Both the position numbers and the translations under genes were made by a program. Below, in pieces: positions 25,777-35,812 of a stretch of 64,000 nucleotides of DNA; position 1 is the stretch's first letter, and every line of letters starts with the position of its first letter. The notes under the pieces are model-generated. The model made no database searches. It was not told the DNA's origin and saw only the letters and a program-made list of their open reading frames with translations. Origin of the DNA: Flavobacterium sp. ov086 (GTDB lineage Bacteria > Bacteroidota > Bacteroidia > Flavobacteriales > Flavobacteriaceae); the NCBI RefSeq assembly GCF_900187965.1, contig NZ_FZNL01000004.1:130251-194250 (forward strand), given 5' to 3'.

Positions 25777-28038
25777 ATGAAAAATACCAAGCTCCAAGCC
25801 TTTACTCCGTTGTTTTATTTAGTATGGTCTGATGATTTGCTGACTCAAAAAGAGTTTACCACAATTCAGAAATTCATTAATGATTTGACTTGGCTTTCGC
25901 CCGAAGAAAAACAGCAGCTTCTTTCTAAAGTAGACATTTCAAATCCGCCTTCGCGAAATGAACTCTCGCAATGGAAACTGGATATTGAAAAAAACATTCA
26001 GAATAAAACAGACATAAAATCGATTTTTGATATTGCAGTAGCCCTTTCAGAAAAAGATTTGGATATTTCGGCACTGAAATCCAATTTTATAAAGCTGGAG
26101 AATGATCTGGGAGTTTTAGGAGAAGAAGTAATTCAGAATTTCAAAACTAAAGCAAGTTCTTTTACTGCAAATTCTCAAACCAACAGTGATTTTGATATTC
26201 AGAAAATAACAGAACTTCTGGACGGAAAAGAAGCTGCAATTATCAAAAAAGTAAAATCGATTATTTCAAAACCAGAGTTTGCTTACGAAACTTCGACAGA
26301 TATAAATGTGTATCGTCAAACAGTTTATAATTGGTGCAAAATCCTCGCAGATGAAAATTTGGGAAATATGGCGTATCCAAAACAATATGGAGGAGGAGAA
26401 AACATAGCTGATTATTTTGCGATCATGGAAACCTTAAGTTACCACGATTTAAGTTTAGTGATAAAATTTGGCGTTCAGTTTGGACTTTGGGGAATGAGCG
26501 TTCAGTCGTTAGGGACAGAGAAACATTATGCCAAATACCTAAAAGATATTGGTACATTAAAAATTCCGGGTTGTTTTGCAATGACCGAAACGCATCATGG
26601 ATCAAATGTAAAAGGACTTGAAACAACAGCAACTTACAATCATAACGATCAGACATTTGTAATTCATACGCCAAACAAATATGCCCAAAAAGAATATATT
26701 GGCAACGCCGCAGTTCACGGACAAATGGCAACTGTTTTTGCAAAACTAATTATTGATGATCACGATTATGGTGTGAATGCTTTTGTAGTTCCACTTCGGG
26801 ATACAAACGGAAATACTTTAAAAGGCGTTACAATTGGTGATTGTGGTCATAAAATGGGATTAAACGGCGTAGATAACGGAACGATAAGTTTTGATAACGT
26901 TGTGATTCCGAAAGAAAATATGCTCGATCGTTTTGCTTCTGTAAATGATAAAGGAGAATTTGAAAGTCCAATCCCGAGTGATAATAGGCGTTTTTTTACC
27001 ATGTTAGGCACTTTAGTTGGAGGGCGAATCGGGATTCCGCGTTCGGCTTTGGCTGCAGCCAAATCAGGATTAACAATTGCTATTCGATACGGCGATCAAC
27101 GCAGACAATTTGGTCCCGAAGGCGGATCAGAAGTTCCAATTTTAAATTACAGAATGCATCAACGAAGATTGATTCCGTCATTGGCAAAAACGTACGCGGT
27201 ACACTTTGGTTTACAATATCTTACAACCCGTTTTCTGAACAGAACCGAAGCCGAAATGCAGGAAATTGAAGCTTTGGCAGCCGGAATGAAATCTTATTCG
27301 ACCTGGAGCACAAGAGATATTTTGCAAGAATGTCGCGAAGCCTGCGGTGGAAAAGGATATTTATCTGAAAACCGAATCAACGCTTTAAAAAATGATACCG
27401 AAATTTACACCACATTCGAAGGTGATAATACAGTCTTGATGCAATTGGTGGCTAAAAACCGTTTATCTGAGTTTAGAAAATCGTTTGGTGAAATGGGTTC
27501 TTTAGGAATCATCAATTATGTATACGAAAATGCAAAAACAGCAATTACAGAGAAAAATCCAATTGCAACCCGAAGAACAGATGACGAACACTTGCTTGAT
27601 GGCGAGTTTCATTTACAAGCTTTTATTCATCGAGAAAAGGCAATACTAGCATCGGCTGCAAGACGTATCAAAAAACTAGTTGACGGAGGTTTAGAACCTT
27701 ATGATGCTTTTAATGTAGTTCAGCATCAAATGATCGATGTAGCTCAGGCTTATTTGGAAAGAGTAGTTCTGGAACAATTTCAACTGGCAATAAAAACAGT
27801 AGGAGATCAAAAGACAAAAGAGATATTGACAAAACTAAGTCATTTATATGCACTTTCGCAATTTGAAAAAAACAAAGCGTGGTATCTTGAAGACGGTTAT
27901 ATGGAAGCCGTAAAAACCAAAGCAATTCGTAAAATGGTCAATCAGCTTTGTTGGGATATTCGACCAGATGCGGTTTCATTAGTAAACGCCTTCAATATTC
28001 CGGAGAGTTGTCTGGCGGCGCCAATTGCGGCTTTATAA
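25777..28038 (+). CDS. Large acyl-CoA dehydrogenase/oxidase
   Basis: A 753-residue flavoenzyme. An unusual N-terminal helical region (1-125) without a known signature precedes the acyl-CoA dehydrogenase core. That core has the FAD/substrate loop CFAMTETHHGSNVKGLETTATY (about 265-290), a middle beta domain, the RRQFGPEG segment and the acyl-CoA-oxidase-like C-terminus with ECREACGGKGYLSENR and YTTFEGDNTVLMQLVAK. The Glu in TFEGDN is the likely catalytic base. It should carry out the first step of beta-oxidation; oxidase versus dehydrogenase cannot be settled from sequence alone. Confidence 0.9.
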   Translation: MKNTKLQAFTPLFYLVWSDDLLTQKEFTTIQKFINDLTWLSPEEKQQLLSKVDISNPPSRNELSQWKLDIEKNIQNKTDIKSIFDIAVALSEKDLDISALKSNFIKLENDLGVLGEEVIQNFKTKASSFTANSQTNSDFDIQKITELLDGKEAAIIKKVKSIISKPEFAYETSTDINVYRQTVYNWCKILADENLGNMAYPKQYGGGENIADYFAIMETLSYHDLSLVIKFGVQFGLWGMSVQSLGTEKHYAKYLKDIGTLKIPGCFAMTETHHGSNVKGLETTATYNHNDQTFVIHTPNKYAQKEYIGNAAVHGQMATVFAKLIIDDHDYGVNAFVVPLRDTNGNTLKGVTIGDCGHKMGLNGVDNGTISFDNVVIPKENMLDRFASVNDKGEFESPIPSDNRRFFTMLGTLVGGRIGIPRSALAAAKSGLTIAIRYGDQRRQFGPEGGSEVPILNYRMHQRRLIPSLAKTYAVHFGLQYLTTRFLNRTEAEMQEIEALAAGMKSYSTWSTRDILQECREACGGKGYLSENRINALKNDTEIYTTFEGDNTVLMQLVAKNRLSEFRKSFGEMGSLGIINYVYENAKTAITEKNPIATRRTDDEHLLDGEFHLQAFIHREKAILASAARRIKKLVDGGLEPYDAFNVVQHQMIDVAQAYLERVVLEQFQLAIKTVGDQKTKEILTKLSHLYALSQFEKNKAWYLEDGYMEAVKTKAIRKMVNQLCWDIRPDAVSLVNAFNIPESCLAAPIAAL

Positions 28039-28049
28039 TATTTTTTTTC

Positions 28050-28108
28050 GCCACGAATTCACGAATATTTTCAAATTATTGTTTGGAGAAAATTCGTGAA
28101 TTCGTGGC
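28050..28108. repeat. CACGAATT-type hairpin repeat
   Basis: GCCACGAATTCACGAAT (28050-28066) and its exact inverse (28092-28108) form 17-bp arms. The rest of 28039-28520 has a GTCATCCC...GGATCTCCGCAAG repeat word (about 28139-28172, related copy at 52927-52955), the terminator at 28206-28238 and A+T-rich DNA before the GH3 gene. Confidence 0.82.
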
Positions 28109-28205
28109 TATTTTTTATTCGTAATCAAAACCCAATCTTGTCATCCCAAGGAACGAGGGATCTCCGCAAGTACCTCGACAATTCGGGAAAATACTTAATA
28201 ACGAG

Positions 28206-28238
28206 AGCTTTGTCGAAGTTTAAAACTTTGACAAAGCT
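28206..28238 (+). terminator. Terminator-like hairpin before the GH3 region
   Basis: AGCTTTGTCGAAGTT pairs with AACTTTGACAAAGCT with a single wobble and is followed by T residues. It lies 168 bases beyond the acyl-CoA dehydrogenase stop. Confidence 0.82.
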
Positions 28239-28520
28239 TTTTTGCTATTATCAATTCATTTAAAATCCTAGAAATTCTATTTATTCTCTTTAAAAATCAG
28301 TGATTTTAAAGGTTTTTTAGTAATGTGTAATTATTGAAATATTCTGAACCATGTTAATAATATTACATGTTTGTGTGTTTAATATTATGATAAGTGAAAT
28401 TTTATATTGTTTTATTTGGTGATATGGAAAAAAGTATTTAATATTGCTTCTATGTGAAGCAATGAAATATTTTAGGTTTTATAGTTTCCACATTTACCAA
28501 CACCACTAAAATTTCCAACT

Positions 28521-30965
28521 ATGAAAAAAACAATTATAAAAACAGCGCGAGTTTCTCTTTTGACCGCGTTGGTACTTTCTAATTTATCATGGAATAGTAT
28601 TTCTAATGATGAAAATAATCCGCCAATTCTAACTATTAAAGGATTTACTTTTAAGGATTTGAATAAAAACGGAAAATTGGATATTTATGAAGATACACGT
28701 CTTTCAATCAAAGAACGCGCTAAAGATCTTGTCAATAAAATGACTGATGAGGAGAAAGCGAATTTACTTATGGGAACCGGAATGCCAGGTTTCGACGGGT
28801 TAAAACCTGTAGTTGGTGCTATTGAAGGTCGTGTTCCCGGAGCTGCAGGAGGAACTTACGAAATTAAACGTTTAGGAATTCCGGCTATTATTGTAGCTGA
28901 CGGACCCGCGGGACTGCGCATAAAACCAATTCGGGAGAATGATAAAAACACTTATTATTGTACCGCGTTTCCGGTTGGAACAGCTTTGGCTTCGACTTGG
29001 AATGAGGCGTTGATTGAAAGTGTGGGAAAAGCAATGGGAAATGAGGTTAAAGAATATGGCGTTGATGTTTTATTGGCTCCGGCTTTGAATATTCATAGAA
29101 ATCCGTTGTGTGGAAGAAATTTCGAGTATTATTCAGAAGATCCTTTAGTGGCTGGAAAAATAGCTTCGGCAATGGTAAAAGGAATTCAGTCGAATGGAGT
29201 AGGAACTTCTATCAAGCATTTTGCAGCCAATAATCAGGAAACGAATCGCCTTTCTATAAACGAGCATATCAGCGAAAGAGCAATGCGAGAAATTTACCTT
29301 AAAGGTTTTGAAATCACGGTTAAAGAGTCGAATCCATGGACGGTAATGTCTTCTTATAATTTAATTAACGGAACTTATACTTCGGCAAGAAAAGATTTAT
29401 TGACTGATATTCTTCGTAACGAATGGGGTTTTAAAGGAATTGTAATGACGGATTGGTTTGGTGGTTTTGCCGGATTTCAATCGATAAGTGAAGGAAGCAG
29501 TAATGTAACACAACAATTAGATTCAGGAAATGATTTATTGATGCCGGGAATTCCAGCTCAAAAAACAGCAATTGTTGAGAGCATGAAAAGTGGAAAACTT
29601 TCTAAAGAAGTTGTAGACAGAAATGTTGAACGAATTGTAGAGTTGGTTTTGAAATCTCCCATTATGGAAAATTACAAATACTCTGATAAACCCAACTTAA
29701 AAGAGCACGCGCAAATTACAAGACAAGCGGCTTCTGAAGGAATGATTTTATTGAAAAATGATCAAAACGTTTTGCCTTTTACCAATAAAAAAGGAAAAGT
29801 AGCTGTTTTTGGAGTAACTTCTTATGATTTTATTTCGGGAGGAACAGGAAGCGGAGATGTAAATGAAGCTTATACTGTTTCGTTAATTGAAGGTCTGAAT
29901 AATGCAGGTTTTTCACTTAACGAAGAAATTAAAACAACTTATACGCCATTTGTAGCTAAAGTTAAAGCTACAGAAATGGAAAGCCGCAAGAAAGAAGGTT
30001 TCCTGGCTTTGCCAAAACGATTACCGGAATTAAAACTGGAGAAAGACTTTCTAGAAAAACAAGCTTCATCATCTGAATTGGCAATTATTACCATAGGAAG
30101 AAATTCAGGTGAAGGCGGAGATCGTAAGGTTGACGATGATTTTAATTTGGCAAATGATGAAGTAGAATTAATCAATAATGTTTCAGAAGCTTTTCATGCA
30201 AAAGGAAAAAAAGTAGTTGTAATTATGAATGTTGGCGGTGTTATTGAAACGGCAAGCTGGAAAAATAAAGCAGATGCAATTTTATTGTCTTGGCAACCGG
30301 GACAAGAAGGAGGAAATTCTGTTGCTGATGTTTTTTCAGGAAAAATAAATCCGTCCGGAAAACTTACAATGACTTTTCCAATGAAATATGAAGATACACC
30401 ATCGGCTAAAAACTGGTTGGGAACTCCTGCTGATAATCCGATAAATGTAACTTATGAAGAAGGTGTTTATGTTGGATATCGTTATTATAACACTTTTAAC
30501 GTAAAACCATCTTATGAATTTGGTTTTGGAAATTCGTATACAACTTTCGATTTTTCGGATGTAAAACTAAGTTCACCAACTTTTAATTCAGCATTGACAG
30601 TTTCGGTTACAGTAAAAAACACAGGGAAAGTTTCGGGTAAAGAAGTGGTTCAGCTTTATTTATCAGCACCTTCAAAATCAATTGATAAACCAAAAGAAGA
30701 ACTAAAAGCTTTTGGTAAAACCAAAGAATTAAAACCGGGTGAAAGTGAAACTCTAAAATTGACTTTATTGCCTAAAGATTTAGCTTCATTTCTGGAGAAT
30801 AAAAATGCCTGGATTGCCGAAGCAGGAACTTATAAAGTTTTGGTTGGCGCTTCTTCTTTAGATATTAAGAAAACATTGGAATTTTTGGTTCCGAATGAAC
30901 TTACAGTCGAAAAAGTAAAGAAAGCTTTTGATTTAGAAACCAAATTTACTGAGCTTAAGCCTTAG
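28521..30965 (+). CDS. Glycoside hydrolase family 3 enzyme (beta-glucosidase-like)
   Basis: An 814-residue protein with an N-terminal signal sequence (about 1-25) and a calcium-type loop DLNKNGKLDIYED around residues 45-57. The GH3 N-terminal barrel follows, with ADGPAGLRIK, KHFAANNQETNR and the nucleophile Asp in VMTDWFGG. The GH3 C-terminal alpha/beta domain contains IGRNSGEGGDRK and WQPGQEGGNSVADVFSGKINPSGKL. A fibronectin-III-like domain is at about 690-780. It should hydrolyse beta-linked glucosides or xylosides in the periplasm or outside. A second GH3 gene and a DUF6377 regulator follow within 5 kb. Confidence 0.94.
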   Translation: MKKTIIKTARVSLLTALVLSNLSWNSISNDENNPPILTIKGFTFKDLNKNGKLDIYEDTRLSIKERAKDLVNKMTDEEKANLLMGTGMPGFDGLKPVVGAIEGRVPGAAGGTYEIKRLGIPAIIVADGPAGLRIKPIRENDKNTYYCTAFPVGTALASTWNEALIESVGKAMGNEVKEYGVDVLLAPALNIHRNPLCGRNFEYYSEDPLVAGKIASAMVKGIQSNGVGTSIKHFAANNQETNRLSINEHISERAMREIYLKGFEITVKESNPWTVMSSYNLINGTYTSARKDLLTDILRNEWGFKGIVMTDWFGGFAGFQSISEGSSNVTQQLDSGNDLLMPGIPAQKTAIVESMKSGKLSKEVVDRNVERIVELVLKSPIMENYKYSDKPNLKEHAQITRQAASEGMILLKNDQNVLPFTNKKGKVAVFGVTSYDFISGGTGSGDVNEAYTVSLIEGLNNAGFSLNEEIKTTYTPFVAKVKATEMESRKKEGFLALPKRLPELKLEKDFLEKQASSSELAIITIGRNSGEGGDRKVDDDFNLANDEVELINNVSEAFHAKGKKVVVIMNVGGVIETASWKNKADAILLSWQPGQEGGNSVADVFSGKINPSGKLTMTFPMKYEDTPSAKNWLGTPADNPINVTYEEGVYVGYRYYNTFNVKPSYEFGFGNSYTTFDFSDVKLSSPTFNSALTVSVTVKNTGKVSGKEVVQLYLSAPSKSIDKPKEELKAFGKTKELKPGESETLKLTLLPKDLASFLENKNAWIAEAGTYKVLVGASSLDIKKTLEFLVPNELTVEKVKKAFDLETKFTELKP

Positions 30966-31008
30966 TTTCAAAGGGAAAAATATTTTATAGAAACCCGAAA
31001 TCGTATTA

Positions 31009-31053
31009 AATAATTTCACTAAAGATTCAATCTGAGTATTTAGTGAAATTATT
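31009..31053. terminator. Terminator after the first GH3 gene
   Basis: AATAATTTCACTAAA and TTTAGTGAAATTATT form a perfect 15-bp stem (31009-31023 with 31039-31053). It is followed by T-rich sequence and lies between convergent genes. Confidence 0.85.
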
Positions 31054-31116
31054 TTATTTATAAGATAAACGTTATTGAAATATGATTATTTATATCATCT
31101 ATTAAAAGAATCGTTT

Positions 31117-31461
31117 CTAAACCATTGTTTTATTGCAATAACTAGCCTTTTCAAAATCTTTAATGTTAATCGAAATAACCGGAACTTCAGGAAGTGTAGC
31201 ATTCAGTTTAGATACAATTGCTTTTGATAATTGAGCTTTTTGATCCGTATCTCGACCTTCCAAAATATATCCGAAAACATGAATAAAATCGTTCAGAGAA
31301 TTTCCGTTATTATAATACGAAAATGGATTAATACGAACCTTAATTTCAGAAGGAATAAAAAGTTCTGTTGATAAAGCCGCATTAAAAACTTCCTGCATTA
31401 TATCATCTGCAGATTTCAATCGGATTACGTTTTCAGAGCAATCAATAACAAAGTGTGGCAT
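31117..31461 (-). CDS. 5-carboxymethyl-2-hydroxymuconate delta-isomerase-like tautomerase
   Basis: A 114-residue CHMI/HpaF-type protein of the tautomerase superfamily. The catalytic N-terminal proline follows the initiator Met (MPHFVIDCSENV), and the family features EIKVRINPFSYYNNG and the helix with EGRDTDQKAQLSKAIV are present. The known family acts on homoprotocatechuate degradation intermediates; no other gene of that pathway is in the window, so the physiological substrate is open. It is a monocistronic minus-strand gene between the GH3 and DUF6377 genes. Confidence 0.88.
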   Translation of the reverse strand: MPHFVIDCSENVIRLKSADDIMQEVFNAALSTELFIPSEIKVRINPFSYYNNGNSLNDFIHVFGYILEGRDTDQKAQLSKAIVSKLNATLPEVPVISINIKDFEKASYCNKTMV

Positions 31462-31641
31462 GAGTGTTTATGTTTAGATTATTGAAAAATTTAGTTTAAC
31501 CAAAATTATGAAAACATTCTCATGATTGCTTTAAAATAGCCTTTTTATAAAGATTATTATTTCAAAAATTTGTTATGATTTTTAATATTCAGTAAAATGA
31601 GCAGACTTCATAAATAATTCAAATTTATAGCACGACTTTCT

Positions 31642-31649
31642 TATATTTG
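31642..31649 (+). promoter_or_regulatory. -7 promoter box of the DUF6377 regulator
   Basis: TATATTTG fits TAnnTTTG perfectly, 23 bases ahead of the TTG start codon at 31673. No convincing -33 box was found at the usual distance. Confidence 0.5.
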
Positions 31650-31672
31650 TAGGTCTTATATCTTTACTCAGC

Positions 31673-33316
31673 TTGAAAAAATATTTGTCATTCCTGTTAA
31701 TTGTTCTTGTCAATCTGCCTGTTTATTCATTGGATAGTACAGATGCTATTTTAGCACAGTTAGACAATGCTTTAAAAAACAAGGAGCGATATGTTCAGTT
31801 AAAAGAAGAGCGTATTTTGAACTTCAAAAAAATCAAATCTGATAATTTAACGAAAGAGCAGGAGTACAATTTCAACAAGACTTTATATACAGAATATCTA
31901 AAATTCAATTCAGATTCGGCTATTCATTATGTCAAGAAAAATCTGAAACTTGCAGATGAACTTCAAAATAAAGATCTCAAAGATCTCGCAAATCTTGAAT
32001 TAGTGACACTTTATTCTTCTTCGGGAAAATATCGCGAATCAGAAGCTATTTTAAAAGCGATCAACAAAAATCAATTGTCAAAAGAATTGCTTCCGGAGTA
32101 TTACGAAGCCTATCGGGAATTTTACGAGCATTATGTAGCCAACAGTTACGACCCAAAGTACATCAAACAAATTGCAATGTACCGTGATTCGTTATTGACA
32201 GTATTAAATCCTGAAACGTTGAAATATAAAATCAATGTGATTCAGCGAAATATTCATCACAAACAATTTGGTATTGCCCAGAAAAAATTGATGCGTTTAT
32301 TAGGGACAGCAAATCAGGACGATACACAATATGCAATGATTGGATATCTTTTAGGAAGTATTTATGAAACCACACATCAATTAGAATTAAGAAAAAAATA
32401 TTACGCACTTTCTGCTTTATCGGATATTAAACATTCCATAAAAGACAATGCTTCTTTGCAGGAACTGGCTTTGGTTTTTTATGAAATTGGTGATGTAGAT
32501 ATGGCGTATAGATTAACACAATCTGCTATTGCAGATGCTCTGTTCTGTAATGTACAGTTTCGAACTTTGCAAATGTCTGAAGTATATTCGATTATTAACA
32601 CGGCATATTTAGAAAGAGAAGCCAAAAGAAAAATGCAGTTGCAAATGTATCTTTTGTGCATCAGTATTTTGACAGCATTTTTGATTGTGGCGGTTATTTA
32701 TGTGTATAAGCAAATGAAAAAAGTATCCCGAATTCGTGGAGAGCTTTTTATAACAAGTCAAAAGTTAGCCGAATTAAATAAAGATATTACGGAAACTAAC
32801 AGTCAATTGCAGGAACGTAATGCGCAATTATCAGAATCGAATCATATTAAGGAAGAGTATATTGCGCATTTCTTTAATTTGTGTTCGACGTATATCAATA
32901 AACTGGAAAACTATCGCATTATTTTAAACAAGAAAGCGACGGCGAAACAGTTCGACGAAATTTATAAAATTTTAAAATCAACTACTTTAGTTGATAATGA
33001 ACTCGAGGAATTGTACAAGAATTTTGATATTATCTTCCTGAATTTATATCCCACTTTTGTAAAAGACTTTAACGCTTTACTGATTACCGAAGAACAAATT
33101 GTTTTAAAACAAGGAGAATTGCTAAATACAGAGCTTCGTATTTTTGCTTTAATCCGTCTTGGAATTACAGACAGCGTAAAAATTGCAGCATTTTTGAGAT
33201 ACTCTTTAAGCACAATTTACAATTATCGCACAAGAGCAAGAAATAAAGCGGCAGTTTCCCGAAATGATTTTGAAGAAATGGTCATGAAAATTGGCTTAAT
33301 TACCTTAAAAATCTAA
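31673..33316 (+). CDS. DUF6377 membrane regulator
   Basis: A 547-residue protein starting with TTG. A signal peptide (1-20) is followed by a helical, TPR-like periplasmic region (about 20-315) and one transmembrane helix (about 322-344). A coiled coil (350-390: KLAELNKDITETNSQLQERN) leads to a cytoplasmic part ending in a LuxR-like helix-turn-helix (ELRIFALIRLGITDSVKIAAFLRYSLSTIYNYRTRARNKA, split by position 500-535). This layout is that of DUF6377 proteins, one-component membrane regulators often beside glycan-use genes. It probably controls the adjacent GH3 genes; that link is inferred from position. Confidence 0.88.
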   Translation: MKKYLSFLLIVLVNLPVYSLDSTDAILAQLDNALKNKERYVQLKEERILNFKKIKSDNLTKEQEYNFNKTLYTEYLKFNSDSAIHYVKKNLKLADELQNKDLKDLANLELVTLYSSSGKYRESEAILKAINKNQLSKELLPEYYEAYREFYEHYVANSYDPKYIKQIAMYRDSLLTVLNPETLKYKINVIQRNIHHKQFGIAQKKLMRLLGTANQDDTQYAMIGYLLGSIYETTHQLELRKKYYALSALSDIKHSIKDNASLQELALVFYEIGDVDMAYRLTQSAIADALFCNVQFRTLQMSEVYSIINTAYLEREAKRKMQLQMYLLCISILTAFLIVAVIYVYKQMKKVSRIRGELFITSQKLAELNKDITETNSQLQERNAQLSESNHIKEEYIAHFFNLCSTYINKLENYRIILNKKATAKQFDEIYKILKSTTLVDNELEELYKNFDIIFLNLYPTFVKDFNALLITEEQIVLKQGELLNTELRIFALIRLGITDSVKIAAFLRYSLSTIYNYRTRARNKAAVSRNDFEEMVMKIGLITLKI

Positions 33317-33332
33317 TTATTTTTTTTAAAAC

Positions 33333-33493
33333 CACTACTTTTTTTGATAATTATTTTTTGTTAAAATATTGATAATGAATAATTTGATTTTTTATTTCAC
33401 TACTTTTTTTCGTTTAAAAATTCAACACGAACTATAACGTTTTAGCTTTACAATATTATTAAAGGTGTTTTCGAGAACAGCAACCTTTAATAA
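33333..33493 (+). promoter_or_regulatory. Regulatory region of the second GH3 gene
   Basis: CACTACTTTTTTT occurs as two exact direct copies at 33333-33345 and 33398-33410, 65 bases apart. Downstream, TTATTAAAGGT (33456-33466) and ACCTTTAATAA (33483-33493) form a perfect 11-bp inverted repeat ending 30 bases before the ATG. The repeats may be sites for the neighbouring DUF6377 regulator and the hairpin a 5' leader structure. Confidence 0.45.
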
Positions 33494-33523
33494 TAATCAA
33501 ATGCTTTAATAAATTAATTAGTT

Positions 33524-35740
33524 ATGTTTAAAAACGTTAAAACAATTGTTGTTTTACTTTTGTTAGGCTCTTTTGCTGTGAACGCACAGAATAAAGTTCC
33601 GGTTTATCTAGATGATAAAAAGTCAATTAATGAGCGTGTAGAAGATGCACTTTCAAGAATGACAACCGATGAAAAAATTGCAATGATTCATGCGCAATCA
33701 AAATTTAGTTCGCCAGGTGTACCGCGCTTAGGAATTCCGGAAAACTGGATGACCGACGGACCACACGGAATTCGTACTGAAGTTAAATGGGATGAATGGG
33801 ATCAGGCAGGTTGGACAAATGATTCTTGTATTGCATTTCCGGCTTTAACGGCACTTTCTGCAACATGGAACAAAGAATTGTCTTCTTTATATGGAAAATC
33901 AATTGGTGAAGAAGCAAGATATCGTAATAAAAATGTATTGTTAGGACCTGGGGTTAACATCTACAGAAGCCCATTAAACGGTCGTAACTTCGAATATATG
34001 GGAGAGGATCCTTTCCTGACTTCAAAAATGGTAGTTCCTTATATCAAAGGTGTACAATCAAACGGAGTTGCAGCTTGTGTGAAACATTTCGCTTTAAATA
34101 ATCAGGAAACAGGTCGTAATTCAGTAAACGTAATTGTTGATGATCGTGCTTTATACGAGATTTATTTACCGGCTTTTAAAGCTGCTGTTCAGGAAGGTGA
34201 TGCTTGGGCAATTATGGGATCATACAATAGATATAAAGGACAACATTGTTGTCATAATGAGTATTTATTAAACGACATTCTTCGTGGAGAATGGGGTTTC
34301 AAAGGTGTTGTAGTTTCAGATTGGGGAGGTGTTCATGACACAAAACAAGCAATTCATAATGGTTTAGACATGGAATTTGGTTCTTGGACCAACGGACTTT
34401 CATGGGGAACAAGCAATGCTTATGACAATTATTATTTAGCAAAACCATATTCGACTATGATTGCTAAAGGCGAAATTGGAACTAAAGAACTGGACGAAAA
34501 AGTACGTCGTATTTTACGTTTATCTTTCTTAACAACAATGGATAGAAATAGACCTTTTGGATCATTTGGAACAGCTGAACATGCTCAGGCAGGTTTAAAA
34601 ATTGCGGAAGAAGGAATTGTATTGCTTCAAAACAAAAACAATATTTTGCCAATTGATCTTTCTAAAACTAAGAAAATTGCAGTTATTGGAGAAAATGCTA
34701 TTAAAATGATGACTGTTGGTGGAGGAAGTTCTTCGCTTAAAGCAAGATATGAAATCACACCGCTTGAAGGTTTAAAGAAAAGAATTGGCAATCAGGCAGA
34801 GATTGTTTACGCTCGTGGTTATGTGGGAGATCCAACAAGTAATTACAATGGAGTAGTGGCAAAAGTGAGTTTAGAAGACAAACGTTCTCCTGCTGAATTG
34901 ACTGCTGAAGCTGTAAAAGTAGCTAAAGATGCTGATATTGTTCTTTTTATTGGAGGAACAAACAAAAGCGACAAACAAGATGCTGAAGGATTTGATCGTC
35001 AGGAATTAGGACTTTCATACGGTCAGGATCAATTAATTGCTGAATTAGTTAAAGTAAATAAAAACATCGTTTTTGTAAATATCTCAGGAAATGCTGTGGC
35101 TATGCCGTGGGTAAAAGAAGTTCCGGGAATTGTACAAGGTTGGTTTTTAGGTACAGAAGCAGGAACTGCTTTGGCGGCAGTTTTGGTTGGAGATGTTAAC
35201 CCTTCAGGAAAATTATCTTTTACTTTCCCAGTAAAATTAACTGATAACGGAGCTCATGCATTAGGAGAGTTTCCTGGTGGAGATGACGTAACCTACAAAG
35301 AAAGCATTTTTGTTGGATACCGTTGGGCCGACAAACAAAAAGCAAAACCATTATTCTCTTTTGGACACGGTTTAAGCTACACGACTTTTGAATACGGAAA
35401 AGTAACGGCAGACAAAAAACAAATGTCAGCCGGAGATCAGATTACATTTTCTGTTAAAATCAAAAACACAGGAAAACGTGAAGGTTCAGAAGCCGTTCAG
35501 CTTTATATCAGTGATTTGAAATCATCATTGCCACGTCCGATAAAAGAGTTAAAAGGTTTTGAGAAAATTTCGCTTAAAGCGGGAGAAGAAAAAACAGTAA
35601 CATTTACAGTAGATAAAACAGCTTTAAGCTTTTTTGATGATAAAAAACACGAATGGGTTGCTGAACCAGGAGACTTTGAAGCAATCATTGGTGCATCATC
35701 TACAGACATAAAATCTAAAGTGGGCTTCTCACTTAAATAG
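33524..35740 (+). CDS. Glycoside hydrolase family 3 enzyme (second copy)
   Basis: A 738-residue secreted GH3 enzyme with a signal peptide ending at AVNAQ (residue 22). The barrel carries MTDGPHGIRTEV, KHFALNNQETGRNS and the nucleophile Asp in VVSDWGGVHD. The C-terminal domain has IGGTNKSDKQDAEGFDRQELG and GWFLGTEAGTALAAVLVGDVNPSGKL, and a fibronectin-III-like domain ends the protein. It is related to but clearly diverged from the 814-residue GH3 protein upstream, so the two probably cleave different linkages. It lies downstream of the DUF6377 regulator gene. Confidence 0.95.
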   Translation: MFKNVKTIVVLLLLGSFAVNAQNKVPVYLDDKKSINERVEDALSRMTTDEKIAMIHAQSKFSSPGVPRLGIPENWMTDGPHGIRTEVKWDEWDQAGWTNDSCIAFPALTALSATWNKELSSLYGKSIGEEARYRNKNVLLGPGVNIYRSPLNGRNFEYMGEDPFLTSKMVVPYIKGVQSNGVAACVKHFALNNQETGRNSVNVIVDDRALYEIYLPAFKAAVQEGDAWAIMGSYNRYKGQHCCHNEYLLNDILRGEWGFKGVVVSDWGGVHDTKQAIHNGLDMEFGSWTNGLSWGTSNAYDNYYLAKPYSTMIAKGEIGTKELDEKVRRILRLSFLTTMDRNRPFGSFGTAEHAQAGLKIAEEGIVLLQNKNNILPIDLSKTKKIAVIGENAIKMMTVGGGSSSLKARYEITPLEGLKKRIGNQAEIVYARGYVGDPTSNYNGVVAKVSLEDKRSPAELTAEAVKVAKDADIVLFIGGTNKSDKQDAEGFDRQELGLSYGQDQLIAELVKVNKNIVFVNISGNAVAMPWVKEVPGIVQGWFLGTEAGTALAAVLVGDVNPSGKLSFTFPVKLTDNGAHALGEFPGGDDVTYKESIFVGYRWADKQKAKPLFSFGHGLSYTTFEYGKVTADKKQMSAGDQITFSVKIKNTGKREGSEAVQLYISDLKSSLPRPIKELKGFEKISLKAGEEKTVTFTVDKTALSFFDDKKHEWVAEPGDFEAIIGASSTDIKSKVGFSLK

Positions 35741-35769
35741 TTTTTATCATTTCTAAATTGGTTGGTTGT

Positions 35770-35799
35770 AAAGCTGCAATTGTAAAAGGTTGCAGCTTT
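35770..35799 (+). terminator. Terminator after the second GH3 gene
   Basis: AAAGCTGCAA and TTGCAGCTTT form a perfect 10-bp stem with a ten-base loop, followed by an A/T-rich tail containing five T. Confidence 0.85.
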
Positions 35800-35812
35800 A
35801 TTTTTAAATTAT

